From Hallerella sp963656065 (GTDB lineage Bacteria; Fibrobacterota; Fibrobacteria; Fibrobacterales; Fibrobacteraceae): DNA of 64,000 nt. Positions 53,623 through 61,544 of this stretch are shown here, piece after piece (position 1 is the first letter of the stretch; each line of letters starts with the position of its first letter). The notes below the pieces were generated by a model, which saw nothing but the letters and a program-made list of their open reading frames with translations, was not told the DNA's origin and made no database searches. The position numbers and the translations under genes are program-made. The stretch lies in assembly GCA_963656065.1 (NCBI GenBank), contig CAVKGV010000003.1, positions 1 to 64,000 of the forward strand. The letters are read 5' to 3'.

Positions 53623-56388
53623 TCAGTGCGCAGCGAGCCAGTTCGCGCCGAACCCTACCGAAGCGACCAGGGGGACTTTCAAAACCATCGCCTGTTCCAT
53701 TTCGGACCGGACGATTTTCCCAAGGTTTTCCGCCTGCTCCCGGGGACATTCGAACACAAGTTCGTCATGCACCTGGAGCATCATCTTGAGCGGAAGCGAA
53801 TCCTTCTCGATGCGGTTTGCCACGCGGATCATCGCCGTCTTGATTAAATCCGCGGCACTTCCCTGGACAGGCGTATTCACCGCCATGCGTTCCGCCATCT
53901 GGCACTCGGTCCTGTCCCCGGAATCGATTCCGGGAATTGCGCGGCGACGCCCCGTCAGCGTTTCGACATAGCCGTTTTCATGGGCAAAAGCCTTGATGCG
54001 TTCCACGTAAGCCTCGACGCCTTTGTACAAATTAAAGTATCCGTCGATGAACATTTTCGCATCGGCAATCGGAATGTGCAAATCGCGGGAGAGCCGGAAC
54101 GGAGTCATTCCATAGAGAACGCCGAAATTCACCACTTTCGCCCGGCGACGTTCGTCCGCGGTCACCTCGGACGGGAGCTTTCCGAAAACCGCAGCCGCGG
54201 TCAGCGCATGAATATCCACCCCGTCGTTATACGCCTGTACAAGCTTTTCATCGCCGGAAAGATGCGCAAGCATCCGCAATTCTATCTGCGAATAGTCCGC
54301 GGAAAGAATCACGTTTTCCTTTTCGCCCGGAATGAACGCCGCCCGGATCTTTTTCCCTTCCTCGGAACGGATCGGGATGTTCTGCAGATTCGGTTCGCGG
54401 CTCGAGAGTCTCCCCGTCGCCGTCCCCCACTGCACAAAGTTCGTGTGGATCCGATGGGTTTCCTTGTTCACAAGCGTAGGAAGGACTTCGACATACGTAT
54501 TCTGCAACTTTTTCAGTTCGCGGTAATTCAGTATCGATTCGATGAGTGCGGTTTCCTGTTCGGAAAGTTCGAATTCGTTTAACAGGCGGTCCAAAACCGC
54601 GCTGTCCGTACTGCGCCCGGTTGCCGTCTTCTTCAGGACTTTTAGCCCCAAGTCGTCATAGAGAACTTCGGCGAGCTGTTTGGGAGAGGCGATGTTGAAA
54701 GGGTTCCCGCCGGAAAGCCGGTAAACCTTTTCCTCGGTCTCTTCGATCCGCTTCGAAAAATCCGCGGAAAGATTTCGGAGCGCATCTTCGTCGATAGCCG
54801 CCCCGCATTCCTCCATCGCGAAAAGGACTTTGAGAATCGGCATTTCCGTTTCAAGGAAATGTTTTTCCAGGCCGCTTTTTTCGAGCTTCGAATGGACGAT
54901 GTCCCAAAGTTCAAAAATCGCAGCGGCGGACTTTGCCGCATATTCCGCCATCTCTTCGACGGGCACGCGCGAGGACGGGATTTCGTTTTTCCCGTGCCCG
55001 ACAAGCGCTTCGAGCGAACCGATTTCCCGCAGACCGTTCCGCCGGCAAAGCTCTTCTAGTTCGTACTTCGATTCTCCCGGCGAAAGCATCCACGCACCGA
55101 TCTGCGCATCCCGAATTTCCTGCGGAAGAACTTTCTCGTCAAAGGCCCAGGAAAGGACGTGCAGCGTCGATTTTGCGGCAAACATTCGCCACGGCTTCTC
55201 GGCGACGGTAAACGCCGGAATGAACCAGTCCGCAAAATACTCCGAATCGATATTGTTCAGCGGAATTCCCATATCGTCCGTGTGCCCGAGCGGAACATAG
55301 AAGCCTTTGTCCGGTCTGGTGGAAAGCGCGACCCCAACAATCGCCGTTGCGAGCGGGCGCGAGCCATCATAGACGACAGAAATCGCCGGAGACGGAGAAG
55401 TCTCGACCTCTGCGGACATTTCCCGAAAAGCCTTTGTCGTCCGCACGACGACCGTTTCAAAAGGCTTCGCGTTTTTCTGTGGCAATTCCGGTGAAAATCC
55501 CGACTTAGACGGGACGCTGTCGAGAAGACGGACCAGGCTGTTGATTTCGTTTTCCCGGAAAATTTTTTCAAGGGCGTCGCTTTCGATTCCGCGGAATTCG
55601 AGTTCGCTCAGCGAACCTTTAAAACCCCGCGAAGACTGGATCGTAACGAGTTCCCGCGAGAGGAAAGCATTTTCCCTCCCTTTCTCGAGATTATCGTGCA
55701 AGCCTTTTTTCGTCACCTTGTCTAGGTTCGCATACAGATTATCGATATTCCCGAATTCTTCCAGGAGCGCGACCGCTGTCTTCGGCCCGACCTTCGCGAC
55801 GCCGGGAACATTGTCCGAAGAATCCCCCATCAAGGCGAGGTAGTCGCGGATCTGCTCCGGCGGGACACCGTATTTTTCCTTGACCTCTTCCGGCCCGAAA
55901 TCGATGCCGTCCGCTCCTTTTTCTAACTGGTACAGATGGATCCTATCGTTCACCACCTGGGAAAGGTCCTTGTCCTTTGTGACGAGAAAAATCTGTTCAA
56001 AGCCTTCCCGATATGCGGTATCCGCAACAGCGGCCATCACATCGTCCGCTTCAAAGCCTTTTTCTGAAAGCATCGGAATCCCGCTCGCCCGGATGACCTC
56101 GTTGAGCATCGGCATCTGCTTTGCCATCGCCTCCGGCATCGGTCCGCGGTTCGCCTTGTATTCCGGATAGAGTTCATGACGAAAAGTCGGGGCGCCGACA
56201 TCGCACACAATCGCAAAGTGCGTCGGTTTATGTTTTGAAAGGATGCGGAGAACCGTTCCCCAGTAACCGTGCACCAGGGAAACGTCGTCTCCGTTTTCAT
56301 TCACCAGCGGATTTTTCGCATAGGCATAAAACATCCGGAAGGCGAGAGCGAAAGAATCCAGAAGGAAAAGTTTGCGGGGTTTGGACAC
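53623..56388 (-). CDS. polA: DNA polymerase I
   Basis: 921 residues, GTG start. The N-terminal 5'-3' nuclease domain (about 1-290) has the helix-hairpin-helix GDSSDNVPGVAKVGPKTA. The C-terminal family A polymerase has DYSQIELRMLAHLSGDEKL, a GRLSSREPNLQNIP segment and the QVHDELVFECP motif. The middle 3'-5' exonuclease domain (about 330-520) lacks all the acidic residues of the proofreading site: the DTE position reads VYD, NLKYD reads AKSTL and YAAED reads YAAKS. It should remove primers but not proofread. It lies upstream of rpsB on the same strand. Confidence 0.96.
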   Translation of the reverse strand: MSKPRKLFLLDSFALAFRMFYAYAKNPLVNENGDDVSLVHGYWGTVLRILSKHKPTHFAIVCDVGAPTFRHELYPEYKANRGPMPEAMAKQMPMLNEVIRASGIPMLSEKGFEADDVMAAVADTAYREGFEQIFLVTKDKDLSQVVNDRIHLYQLEKGADGIDFGPEEVKEKYGVPPEQIRDYLALMGDSSDNVPGVAKVGPKTAVALLEEFGNIDNLYANLDKVTKKGLHDNLEKGRENAFLSRELVTIQSSRGFKGSLSELEFRGIESDALEKIFRENEINSLVRLLDSVPSKSGFSPELPQKNAKPFETVVVRTTKAFREMSAEVETSPSPAISVVYDGSRPLATAIVGVALSTRPDKGFYVPLGHTDDMGIPLNNIDSEYFADWFIPAFTVAEKPWRMFAAKSTLHVLSWAFDEKVLPQEIRDAQIGAWMLSPGESKYELEELCRRNGLREIGSLEALVGHGKNEIPSSRVPVEEMAEYAAKSAAAIFELWDIVHSKLEKSGLEKHFLETEMPILKVLFAMEECGAAIDEDALRNLSADFSKRIEETEEKVYRLSGGNPFNIASPKQLAEVLYDDLGLKVLKKTATGRSTDSAVLDRLLNEFELSEQETALIESILNYRELKKLQNTYVEVLPTLVNKETHRIHTNFVQWGTATGRLSSREPNLQNIPIRSEEGKKIRAAFIPGEKENVILSADYSQIELRMLAHLSGDEKLVQAYNDGVDIHALTAAAVFGKLPSEVTADERRRAKVVNFGVLYGMTPFRLSRDLHIPIADAKMFIDGYFNLYKGVEAYVERIKAFAHENGYVETLTGRRRAIPGIDSGDRTECQMAERMAVNTPVQGSAADLIKTAMIRVANRIEKDSLPLKMMLQVHDELVFECPREQAENLGKIVRSEMEQAMVLKVPLVASVGFGANWLAAH

Positions 56389-56417
56389 CGGTTGCCCTCA
56401 GAGATAGAGATTTTCTT

Positions 56418-57611
56418 TTACAGTTTGACTTGCAGCTTTTCGCGCATTTCCTTGACCGTTTCCACCGCCTTTTCCACCGAAGATGCCCGGGCAAGCAAAA
56501 CGCCCATGCGACGATGTCCGCCGACAGTCGGCTTTCCAAAAAGCCGGATGCCCGTATCGGGAGTTTCCAGAACCTTCGACAGGTTTTCAAAGCGAACCTG
56601 ATCGGATTCCCCTTCGACGACGATCGCCTTCGAAGCGGACGGTCCGCGGAAAGCGATGTTCGGAATCGGCAGCCCGAGGATTGCCCGGGCATGAAGAGCA
56701 AATTCCGAAAGGTCCTGGGAAATCAGCGTCACCATTCCCGTATCGTGCGGACGCGGGCTGACTTCGCTGAACAGAACGTCCTCGCCGCAGACGAAAAGTT
56801 CCACGCCAAAGATTCCGCGGCCTCCGAGCGCATCCGTGATTTTCTTCGCAATGTCGTGCGCCTTTTCGAGAACGGCAGCGCTCATCGGTTGCGGTTGCCA
56901 AGACTCCTGGTAATCGCCGTTCACCTGGTGATGCCCCACAGGTTCCAAAAAGCTTGTTCCGCCGACATGGCGCACCGTGAGCATCGTGATTTCGTAGTCA
57001 AAAGGCACAAAGCCCTCGACGATGACGCGGGAAGGCTTTCCCGTACGGCCTTCGCACTGGGAGATGTTCCACGCCCGATCGATATCCGCTTCGGACTTGA
57101 CCGTGCTCTGTCCATGCCCGGACGAGCTCATCACGGGCTTCACGACGCAGGGAATCCCGACAGCCTTCACCGCCGCCTTGAAATCATCTTCCGTGTCCGC
57201 AAAGCGATACGGCGAAGTTTTCAGCCCGAGTTCCTCTGCCGCCAAGCGACGAATCCCTTCGCGGTTCATCGTCAGCCGCGTAGCCATCGCCGTCGGAATC
57301 ACGTGGTAGCCTTCCTTTTCGAGTTCCACGAGCGTCGGCGTTGCAATCGCCTCGACTTCCGGAACGATGTAGTCCGGCTTTTCGAGTTCGACGATTCGGC
57401 GAAGTTCCGCTCCGTCCAGCATATTGACAACATGGAACCGATGAGCGACCTGCATTCCGGGCGCATTCGCATAGCGATCGACGGCAATCGTTTCGACACC
57501 GAGCCGCATCATTTCAATGATAACTTCCTTGCCAAGTTCTCCCGCACCGCAAAAAAGGACGCGCGTTGCGCTTTTCGAAAGCGGGGTTCCGATCGTACCG
57601 AGTTCTGCCAT
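56418..57611 (-). CDS. purT: Formate-dependent GAR transformylase (PurT)
   Basis: 397 residues, standard. It makes formyl-GAR from GAR, formate and ATP. The ATP-grasp fold has FCGAGELGKEV near the N-terminus, PEVEAIATPTL, VVKPVMSSSGHGQST and EVSPRPHDTGMVTLISQ. A GGAGATATC site precedes the ATG. With purD and purE elsewhere in the window, it covers the GAR steps. Confidence 0.96.
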   Translation of the reverse strand: MAELGTIGTPLSKSATRVLFCGAGELGKEVIIEMMRLGVETIAVDRYANAPGMQVAHRFHVVNMLDGAELRRIVELEKPDYIVPEVEAIATPTLVELEKEGYHVIPTAMATRLTMNREGIRRLAAEELGLKTSPYRFADTEDDFKAAVKAVGIPCVVKPVMSSSGHGQSTVKSEADIDRAWNISQCEGRTGKPSRVIVEGFVPFDYEITMLTVRHVGGTSFLEPVGHHQVNGDYQESWQPQPMSAAVLEKAHDIAKKITDALGGRGIFGVELFVCGEDVLFSEVSPRPHDTGMVTLISQDLSEFALHARAILGLPIPNIAFRGPSASKAIVVEGESDQVRFENLSKVLETPDTGIRLFGKPTVGGHRRMGVLLARASSVEKAVETVKEMREKLQVKL

Positions 57612-57620
57612 GATATCTCC

Positions 57621-58160
57621 TTATTTTTTTAGCTTGCCGGAAGTTCCCTTTTCGTATCCGCCGAGGCAGGAAACAGCCCGACTGTTGCACGGCGTCCCCT
57701 CGCGAAAAGAAAATTCACTGTCCGATTCAAAAACAGCCTGCACCATGCGCTTAAAATCAAACGATGCTCTCTTGCCGATAGTAACGCGGTAATACAAGTC
57801 TTCGTCCCGCGTATAGACAAGAACCGTTGCCGTCTCCTGCGAGCGTCCGATTCCCGTCACCGAGAATCCGTAGGGGACTTCCTTCACGGTAAACATTTTC
57901 ACTTCGGGAAGTTCAAACCCGATATCCTTCCAAGTCGCGTAGTTTCCCGCGGCGCGAGCCGCAAACCAGGCTTCCGGACCGTTATCTCCCATTTCTTCCA
58001 TGATTCCGTTGATCCGGCTGTCGTAAGAATCCTTGATCGATCGCAGATCTTCTTCCTCAGCGGTCAAGCGATCCTCGGAATCCATCGGTTCAAGTTCTTC
58101 TGCGGCAATCGGAAAAAACGCAAGGCCTATCGCCAAGATAAATGTTTGGAAAATCTTCAT
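57621..58160 (-). CDS. Secreted protein of unknown function
   Basis: 179 residues from an ATG at 58160; an in-frame TTG upstream would only lengthen the signal. A signal peptide (about 1-20) precedes a Glu/Asp-rich helix and a mixed strand region with WKDIGFELPEVK, GFSVTGIG and DLYYRVTIG, which is vaguely like globular parts of pilin-like proteins. Two Cys near the C-terminus (CNS and SCLGG) could form a disulphide. No family is assigned. It is nine bases upstream of purT, probably co-transcribed. Confidence 0.55.
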   Translation of the reverse strand: MKIFQTFILAIGLAFFPIAAEELEPMDSEDRLTAEEEDLRSIKDSYDSRINGIMEEMGDNGPEAWFAARAAGNYATWKDIGFELPEVKMFTVKEVPYGFSVTGIGRSQETATVLVYTRDEDLYYRVTIGKRASFDFKRMVQAVFESDSEFSFREGTPCNSRAVSCLGGYEKGTSGKLKK

Positions 58161-58290
58161 ATTTAAACATCTAAAAAAATTTCTGTCTGCCGTCTGCAAG
58201 ATTTGGAAAATTGAAGCGAGAATTATCCGAGTTTGGAAGCAGGAATAGGGATTAGGGAGTAGGGGCGTCTGAGCGAACTTTTACTTTTGA

Positions 58291-58404
58291 CGTCATCCTG
58301 GAGGGAGCGCCGCGACCGATAGGATCCAGGACAGATCTTAGATCTGAGAGTGGAGAAACGTCGGACGGGATTCTATCGGATTCTTCGAATCCTCCAGAAT
58401 GACA
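58291..58404. repeat. Imperfect inverted repeat, REP/MITE-like
   Basis: The ends CGTCATCCTGGAGG and CCTCCAGAATGACA are inverted copies with one mismatch, and inner parts CGATAGGATCC and GGATTCTATCG also pair. The 114-base unit lies in a 340-base gap without genes. Its look is that of an interspersed palindromic element rather than a unique site. Confidence 0.7.
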
Positions 58405-58438
58405 GGGTGGTTGCAAGCGTCAAACTTTTCAACACATC

Positions 58439-58467
58439 TTGTTTTTTCAATCGTCAATTGCTATAAT
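58439..58467 (+). promoter_or_regulatory. Sigma-70-type promoter of the DtxR-like gene
   Basis: TTGTTT is followed by a 17-base spacer and a perfect TATAAT (58462-58467), 32 bases before the ATG at 58499. Confidence 0.7.
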
Positions 58468-58480
58468 TAGACTAAGCTAA
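58467..58480 (+). promoter_or_regulatory. Operator-like palindrome, possible DtxR/MntR box
   Basis: TTAGACTAAGCTAA has inverted TTAG/CTAA ends and begins at the last base of the -10 box. DtxR-family sites have a similar TTAG...CTAA outline. It would suit metal-dependent autorepression. Confidence 0.4.
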
Positions 58481-58498
58481 CAAAAGGATAAAAAGCGA

Positions 58499-58876
58499 AT
58501 GCCCGAAGCCCCAAAACTATCACAAAGCCTTGAAGATTATCTTGAAATGGTGCACATTCTTTGCTTAGAGAACAAGGACGTCGCCCACGTCAAGGATATC
58601 TCGGAAAGACTCTCCGTCAAGATGCCGTCCGTCAACAAGGCGATGAACGAATTGAAAAAGCTCGGGCTGGTCAATCAGGAACCCTATACGGGCATTTCTC
58701 TTTCCCCGGCCGGAAAACAGGCGGCGGCAAAAGTTCTCGCCAGGCATTTTTTACTCCGGAAACTCCTTTTGAAATTGGGCGTCTCCGAAAAAATCGCGAA
58801 CGAGGACGCCTGCAAGATGGAGCACATCCTCTCCCAGGAATCTCTCGACCGCATCAGCGATTTCATCGGCGAATAG
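58499..58876 (+). CDS. DtxR/MntR-family metal-dependent regulator, short form
   Basis: 125 residues. An N-terminal winged helix (about 8-65: SLEDYLEMVHIL, VKDISERLSVKMPSVNKAMNEL and LVNQEPYTGISLSPAGK) is followed by the helical dimerisation/metal domain (HFLLRKLLLKLGVS, EDACKMEHILS). The family uses Fe or Mn to bind DNA and control metal uptake. At 125 residues it matches the short MntR-like forms that lack the SH3-like third domain. The DNA-recognition helix is intact. It is a single gene, convergent with the GH74 gene. Confidence 0.88.
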   Translation: MPEAPKLSQSLEDYLEMVHILCLENKDVAHVKDISERLSVKMPSVNKAMNELKKLGLVNQEPYTGISLSPAGKQAAAKVLARHFLLRKLLLKLGVSEKIANEDACKMEHILSQESLDRISDFIGE

Positions 58877-58882
58877 GGAAAA

Positions 58883-61435
58883 TTACCGAAGCGAAAGCAT
58901 CTGGGAAGAGAGCACTTTTCCGCCAGCCGAAACGACCTTGGCAAGCCATTTTCCCGACGAAAGCTTTTCTAGCGAGATGTTCGTATTCATCCCTACGCTC
59001 CGCCGCATGCAAAGTTTACCGTTTGCATTGAACAAAAGAAGGCTGCTTTTTTCAGGCGCGTTTACATAGAGATTTTTTGCGTCCAGCCACATGGAAGCCG
59101 CCGAATTTTTAATCGGGAGAACCGATGAAATCGGCACAATGGAACCTTCCGGTCCGCCGACCACGAGCCCCCTTCCGATCGTGCTCATATAGACTACGCC
59201 AAAATGGTTCATATCGCCCTGAACAAAGTTGCCGTTGCCCGGACCGCCATATTGGTGAGCGGCATCGTTTACGCGAATCCAAGTTTTGCCCTTGTCCGTC
59301 GAACGGTAAATCCCCAGCGGATTGTCCGTGCCTCCTGCGATTCCCCAGATGAAAATCGTCTCGTAGTCGGATCCTTCCTTCGCCTTGCCCACTCCCACGG
59401 CAACCGCCGTCGAAACTCCGGCAACCCGATTCCAGGTCGCGCCACCGTCTTCCGTATAGGCGAGACCGTTTTCCGAATACCCCTTGGCGAGCCATACTTG
59501 CGACTGGTCCAGCGGAACCCAGAGATGGCCTTCCCTGCCGGGCACGGTGCGAATCAAGCCGCCCCCGTTATAATATTCTCCCGCCGCATCGTTTTGCAAG
59601 CGGCTTCCCGCATTGGCAAACGTCGCCCCGCCATCGGTGGAAAGCTTCAAATATCCCTGGGCATCCACCAGGTAAAACTTTTCAGGATTTACCGGATCGG
59701 GAGTGATGCGCGCATATTGGCTCTGCCCGTCAAGCCCTTTCACTTCCGCCCATGTCTTGCCGTTGTCCGTTGAACGGAAAACATTGTTGCTGTTGTCGGG
59801 CCGATGGAGAATCACCTTGCCGTCCGCGGACATGGCAAGCGTCCCCTGCGAACCTTTGAGGGTCGTTTCGAGCTTTGTCCATGTCAAAGCCCCGTCGTCC
59901 GAGCGATACATCACGTCCGAGCTGATGCCCGTTCCCGACGAATAGTCCGTCACATGCCCGGTGCGTACAAACGCATTCGCAAGCGGAGCGTAGCCTAAGC
60001 TGTTCGTCGTCCCGATATGCGGAGAATGCCGCGGAGTGCTCTGGTTTATATCCGTATAGGCAGCGCCGTCATAGTCTCCAATCGCCGTGACAAGAGGCCC
60101 GCCGGGAACGCTCACGATATCGAGCGGGACCGTTTCTTCAATCCCCACGGACTGGAATTTCCACAATGGGACGCTCACCGTAATGTCTTCCGTCCGAAAC
60201 ACGCCGTTTCCGCTCGTGATCCAGGCTTCCTTGGTATTAAACGGATTAAATTCAATGGAACCTGCCCAGTGGATCGCATTGCCCGGGATCCACGCGGTTC
60301 CGTTGGCGTCGATATTCACACCGGCATTATAGTCCTGCCCATGCGTCCAGGTTTTGCCGCCATCCGTCGTCACATAGATGCGGTCGCCCCAGCCGTCCGA
60401 GCTATCCGCAAAGAAATGCCTGCCCCCGTAAAAGCAGAGCGTCGAAACGATGATGTGGTTTGCGTCGTTCGGGTCAATGGAAATTCCGCCAAAGCCATGG
60501 CTTGCCGATTGGCTGCCGTCTCCCATCCGCGCCGTCGTACTGCCGTCCTGGTAAGGCGTGATGTTCGTCCAGGTTCCGCTTCCGATGGCGTATTTATAGA
60601 CCGCGCCGCGGCTTACGGAATGAGGCCCTTCCGAACTTGAATAGGTCAAGAACAAGTTGCCATCGGCGATTTTTGCGCGGTGCGGCATCAGGTTTTCGGG
60701 ACCGCCGGAAATTTCGGACCAGGTTTTGCCGCCATCGTGGCTAACGAAAAGATTTTCGCTCGTCGCGGAAATTCCCATGTAGAGCGTTTTCGTCGAACCG
60801 TCGTCAAGCGTCCCCTGCGAGGCATCAAATAGGACAAAACTGATTCCGTTTACATTGGTAAGTCCGTTTCCCTCGGCGCTCGAAAGGGCGATTTCGTAAG
60901 CGCGCGTCCAAGTCTTGCCGTAATCGGTACTTTTATAAAGACCCTTGGTGCGGCTTCCGCAAAAAAGAACATTCGGCTTGTTCGGATCGACGGCGAGCTT
61001 TTCGCCCGTCTGACGTCCCATGCCGTTTCCGTGGGCGAGCATTTCCACGTAGCTCGTGTCCCAGGTCGCCCCATAGTCTTCGCTCCGAAGGATTGCCGTG
61101 CGCCCTTGGCTAAAATATCCGGTTCCCGCGAGCACATAAATACGCTTCGGGTCCGTCGGGTCGAGCGCAATCGATTCCGTGCCATACAGGCCCTTGTCGT
61201 TTTCGGATATCCAGTCCATCAGCGGAATCCAGCGGGAACTTGAAAAATCAAACCGGTAAATCCCGCCGACATCGGTCCGGGCGTAGAGAACGTTTTCCGC
61301 CTTCGGATGGAAAATGACCGCGCTGACGAATCCGCCGCCGTCAAAGCGCACGTTTCCCCATGTATAATTTTCAGAAGCAATTACATTCATGCCAAACCCA
61401 AAAACGATCGGTGCGAAAATTTTTAAGAACCGCAT
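58883..61435 (-). CDS. Secreted GH74 xyloglucanase with C-terminal sorting-like tail
   Basis: 850 residues. A signal peptide (about 1-20) precedes a twin beta-propeller with repeated BNR/Asp-box motifs (S-x-D-x-G-x-T-W type, more than six seen). The start WGNVRFDGGGFVSAVIFHP and ARTDVGGIYRF are the diagnostic GH74 opening; the Asp in TDVGG is the expected catalytic acid. GH74 enzymes cut xyloglucan. A C-terminal 70-residue domain (LLLFNANGKLCMRR, then LSSGKWLAKV) resembles the tail of the GH5 enzyme at 19944-21278 in outline. The AAAGGAAATT site precedes the ATG. Confidence 0.93.
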   Translation of the reverse strand: MRFLKIFAPIVFGFGMNVIASENYTWGNVRFDGGGFVSAVIFHPKAENVLYARTDVGGIYRFDFSSSRWIPLMDWISENDKGLYGTESIALDPTDPKRIYVLAGTGYFSQGRTAILRSEDYGATWDTSYVEMLAHGNGMGRQTGEKLAVDPNKPNVLFCGSRTKGLYKSTDYGKTWTRAYEIALSSAEGNGLTNVNGISFVLFDASQGTLDDGSTKTLYMGISATSENLFVSHDGGKTWSEISGGPENLMPHRAKIADGNLFLTYSSSEGPHSVSRGAVYKYAIGSGTWTNITPYQDGSTTARMGDGSQSASHGFGGISIDPNDANHIIVSTLCFYGGRHFFADSSDGWGDRIYVTTDGGKTWTHGQDYNAGVNIDANGTAWIPGNAIHWAGSIEFNPFNTKEAWITSGNGVFRTEDITVSVPLWKFQSVGIEETVPLDIVSVPGGPLVTAIGDYDGAAYTDINQSTPRHSPHIGTTNSLGYAPLANAFVRTGHVTDYSSGTGISSDVMYRSDDGALTWTKLETTLKGSQGTLAMSADGKVILHRPDNSNNVFRSTDNGKTWAEVKGLDGQSQYARITPDPVNPEKFYLVDAQGYLKLSTDGGATFANAGSRLQNDAAGEYYNGGGLIRTVPGREGHLWVPLDQSQVWLAKGYSENGLAYTEDGGATWNRVAGVSTAVAVGVGKAKEGSDYETIFIWGIAGGTDNPLGIYRSTDKGKTWIRVNDAAHQYGGPGNGNFVQGDMNHFGVVYMSTIGRGLVVGGPEGSIVPISSVLPIKNSAASMWLDAKNLYVNAPEKSSLLLFNANGKLCMRRSVGMNTNISLEKLSSGKWLAKVVSAGGKVLSSQMLSLR

Positions 61436-61544
61436 AGGAATTTCCTTTCTTTCAAGGGAAAAATATATTTCCCATTCCTATTCCGCAAGGAAAACTTTCG
61501 GAAAATTTCATCCCGTCCGAAAAGCCCTTGCAAAAATTTTTGCA

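Noticed and set aside
53483..53749. An 89-codon upstream extension of rpsB
   Set aside because: It crosses the leader hairpins and the polA stop; the normal S2 N-terminus begins at 53482.
52661..53971. A 436-codon + strand open frame opposite rpsB and the polA end
   Set aside because: It lies wholly over the ribosomal protein gene and leader, with low-complexity translation and no ribosome-binding site.
56121..57632. A 503-codon open frame on the + strand opposite purT and polA
   Set aside because: It is antisense to two intact, well-conserved genes and its translation has no motif; long shadows are common in this GC range.
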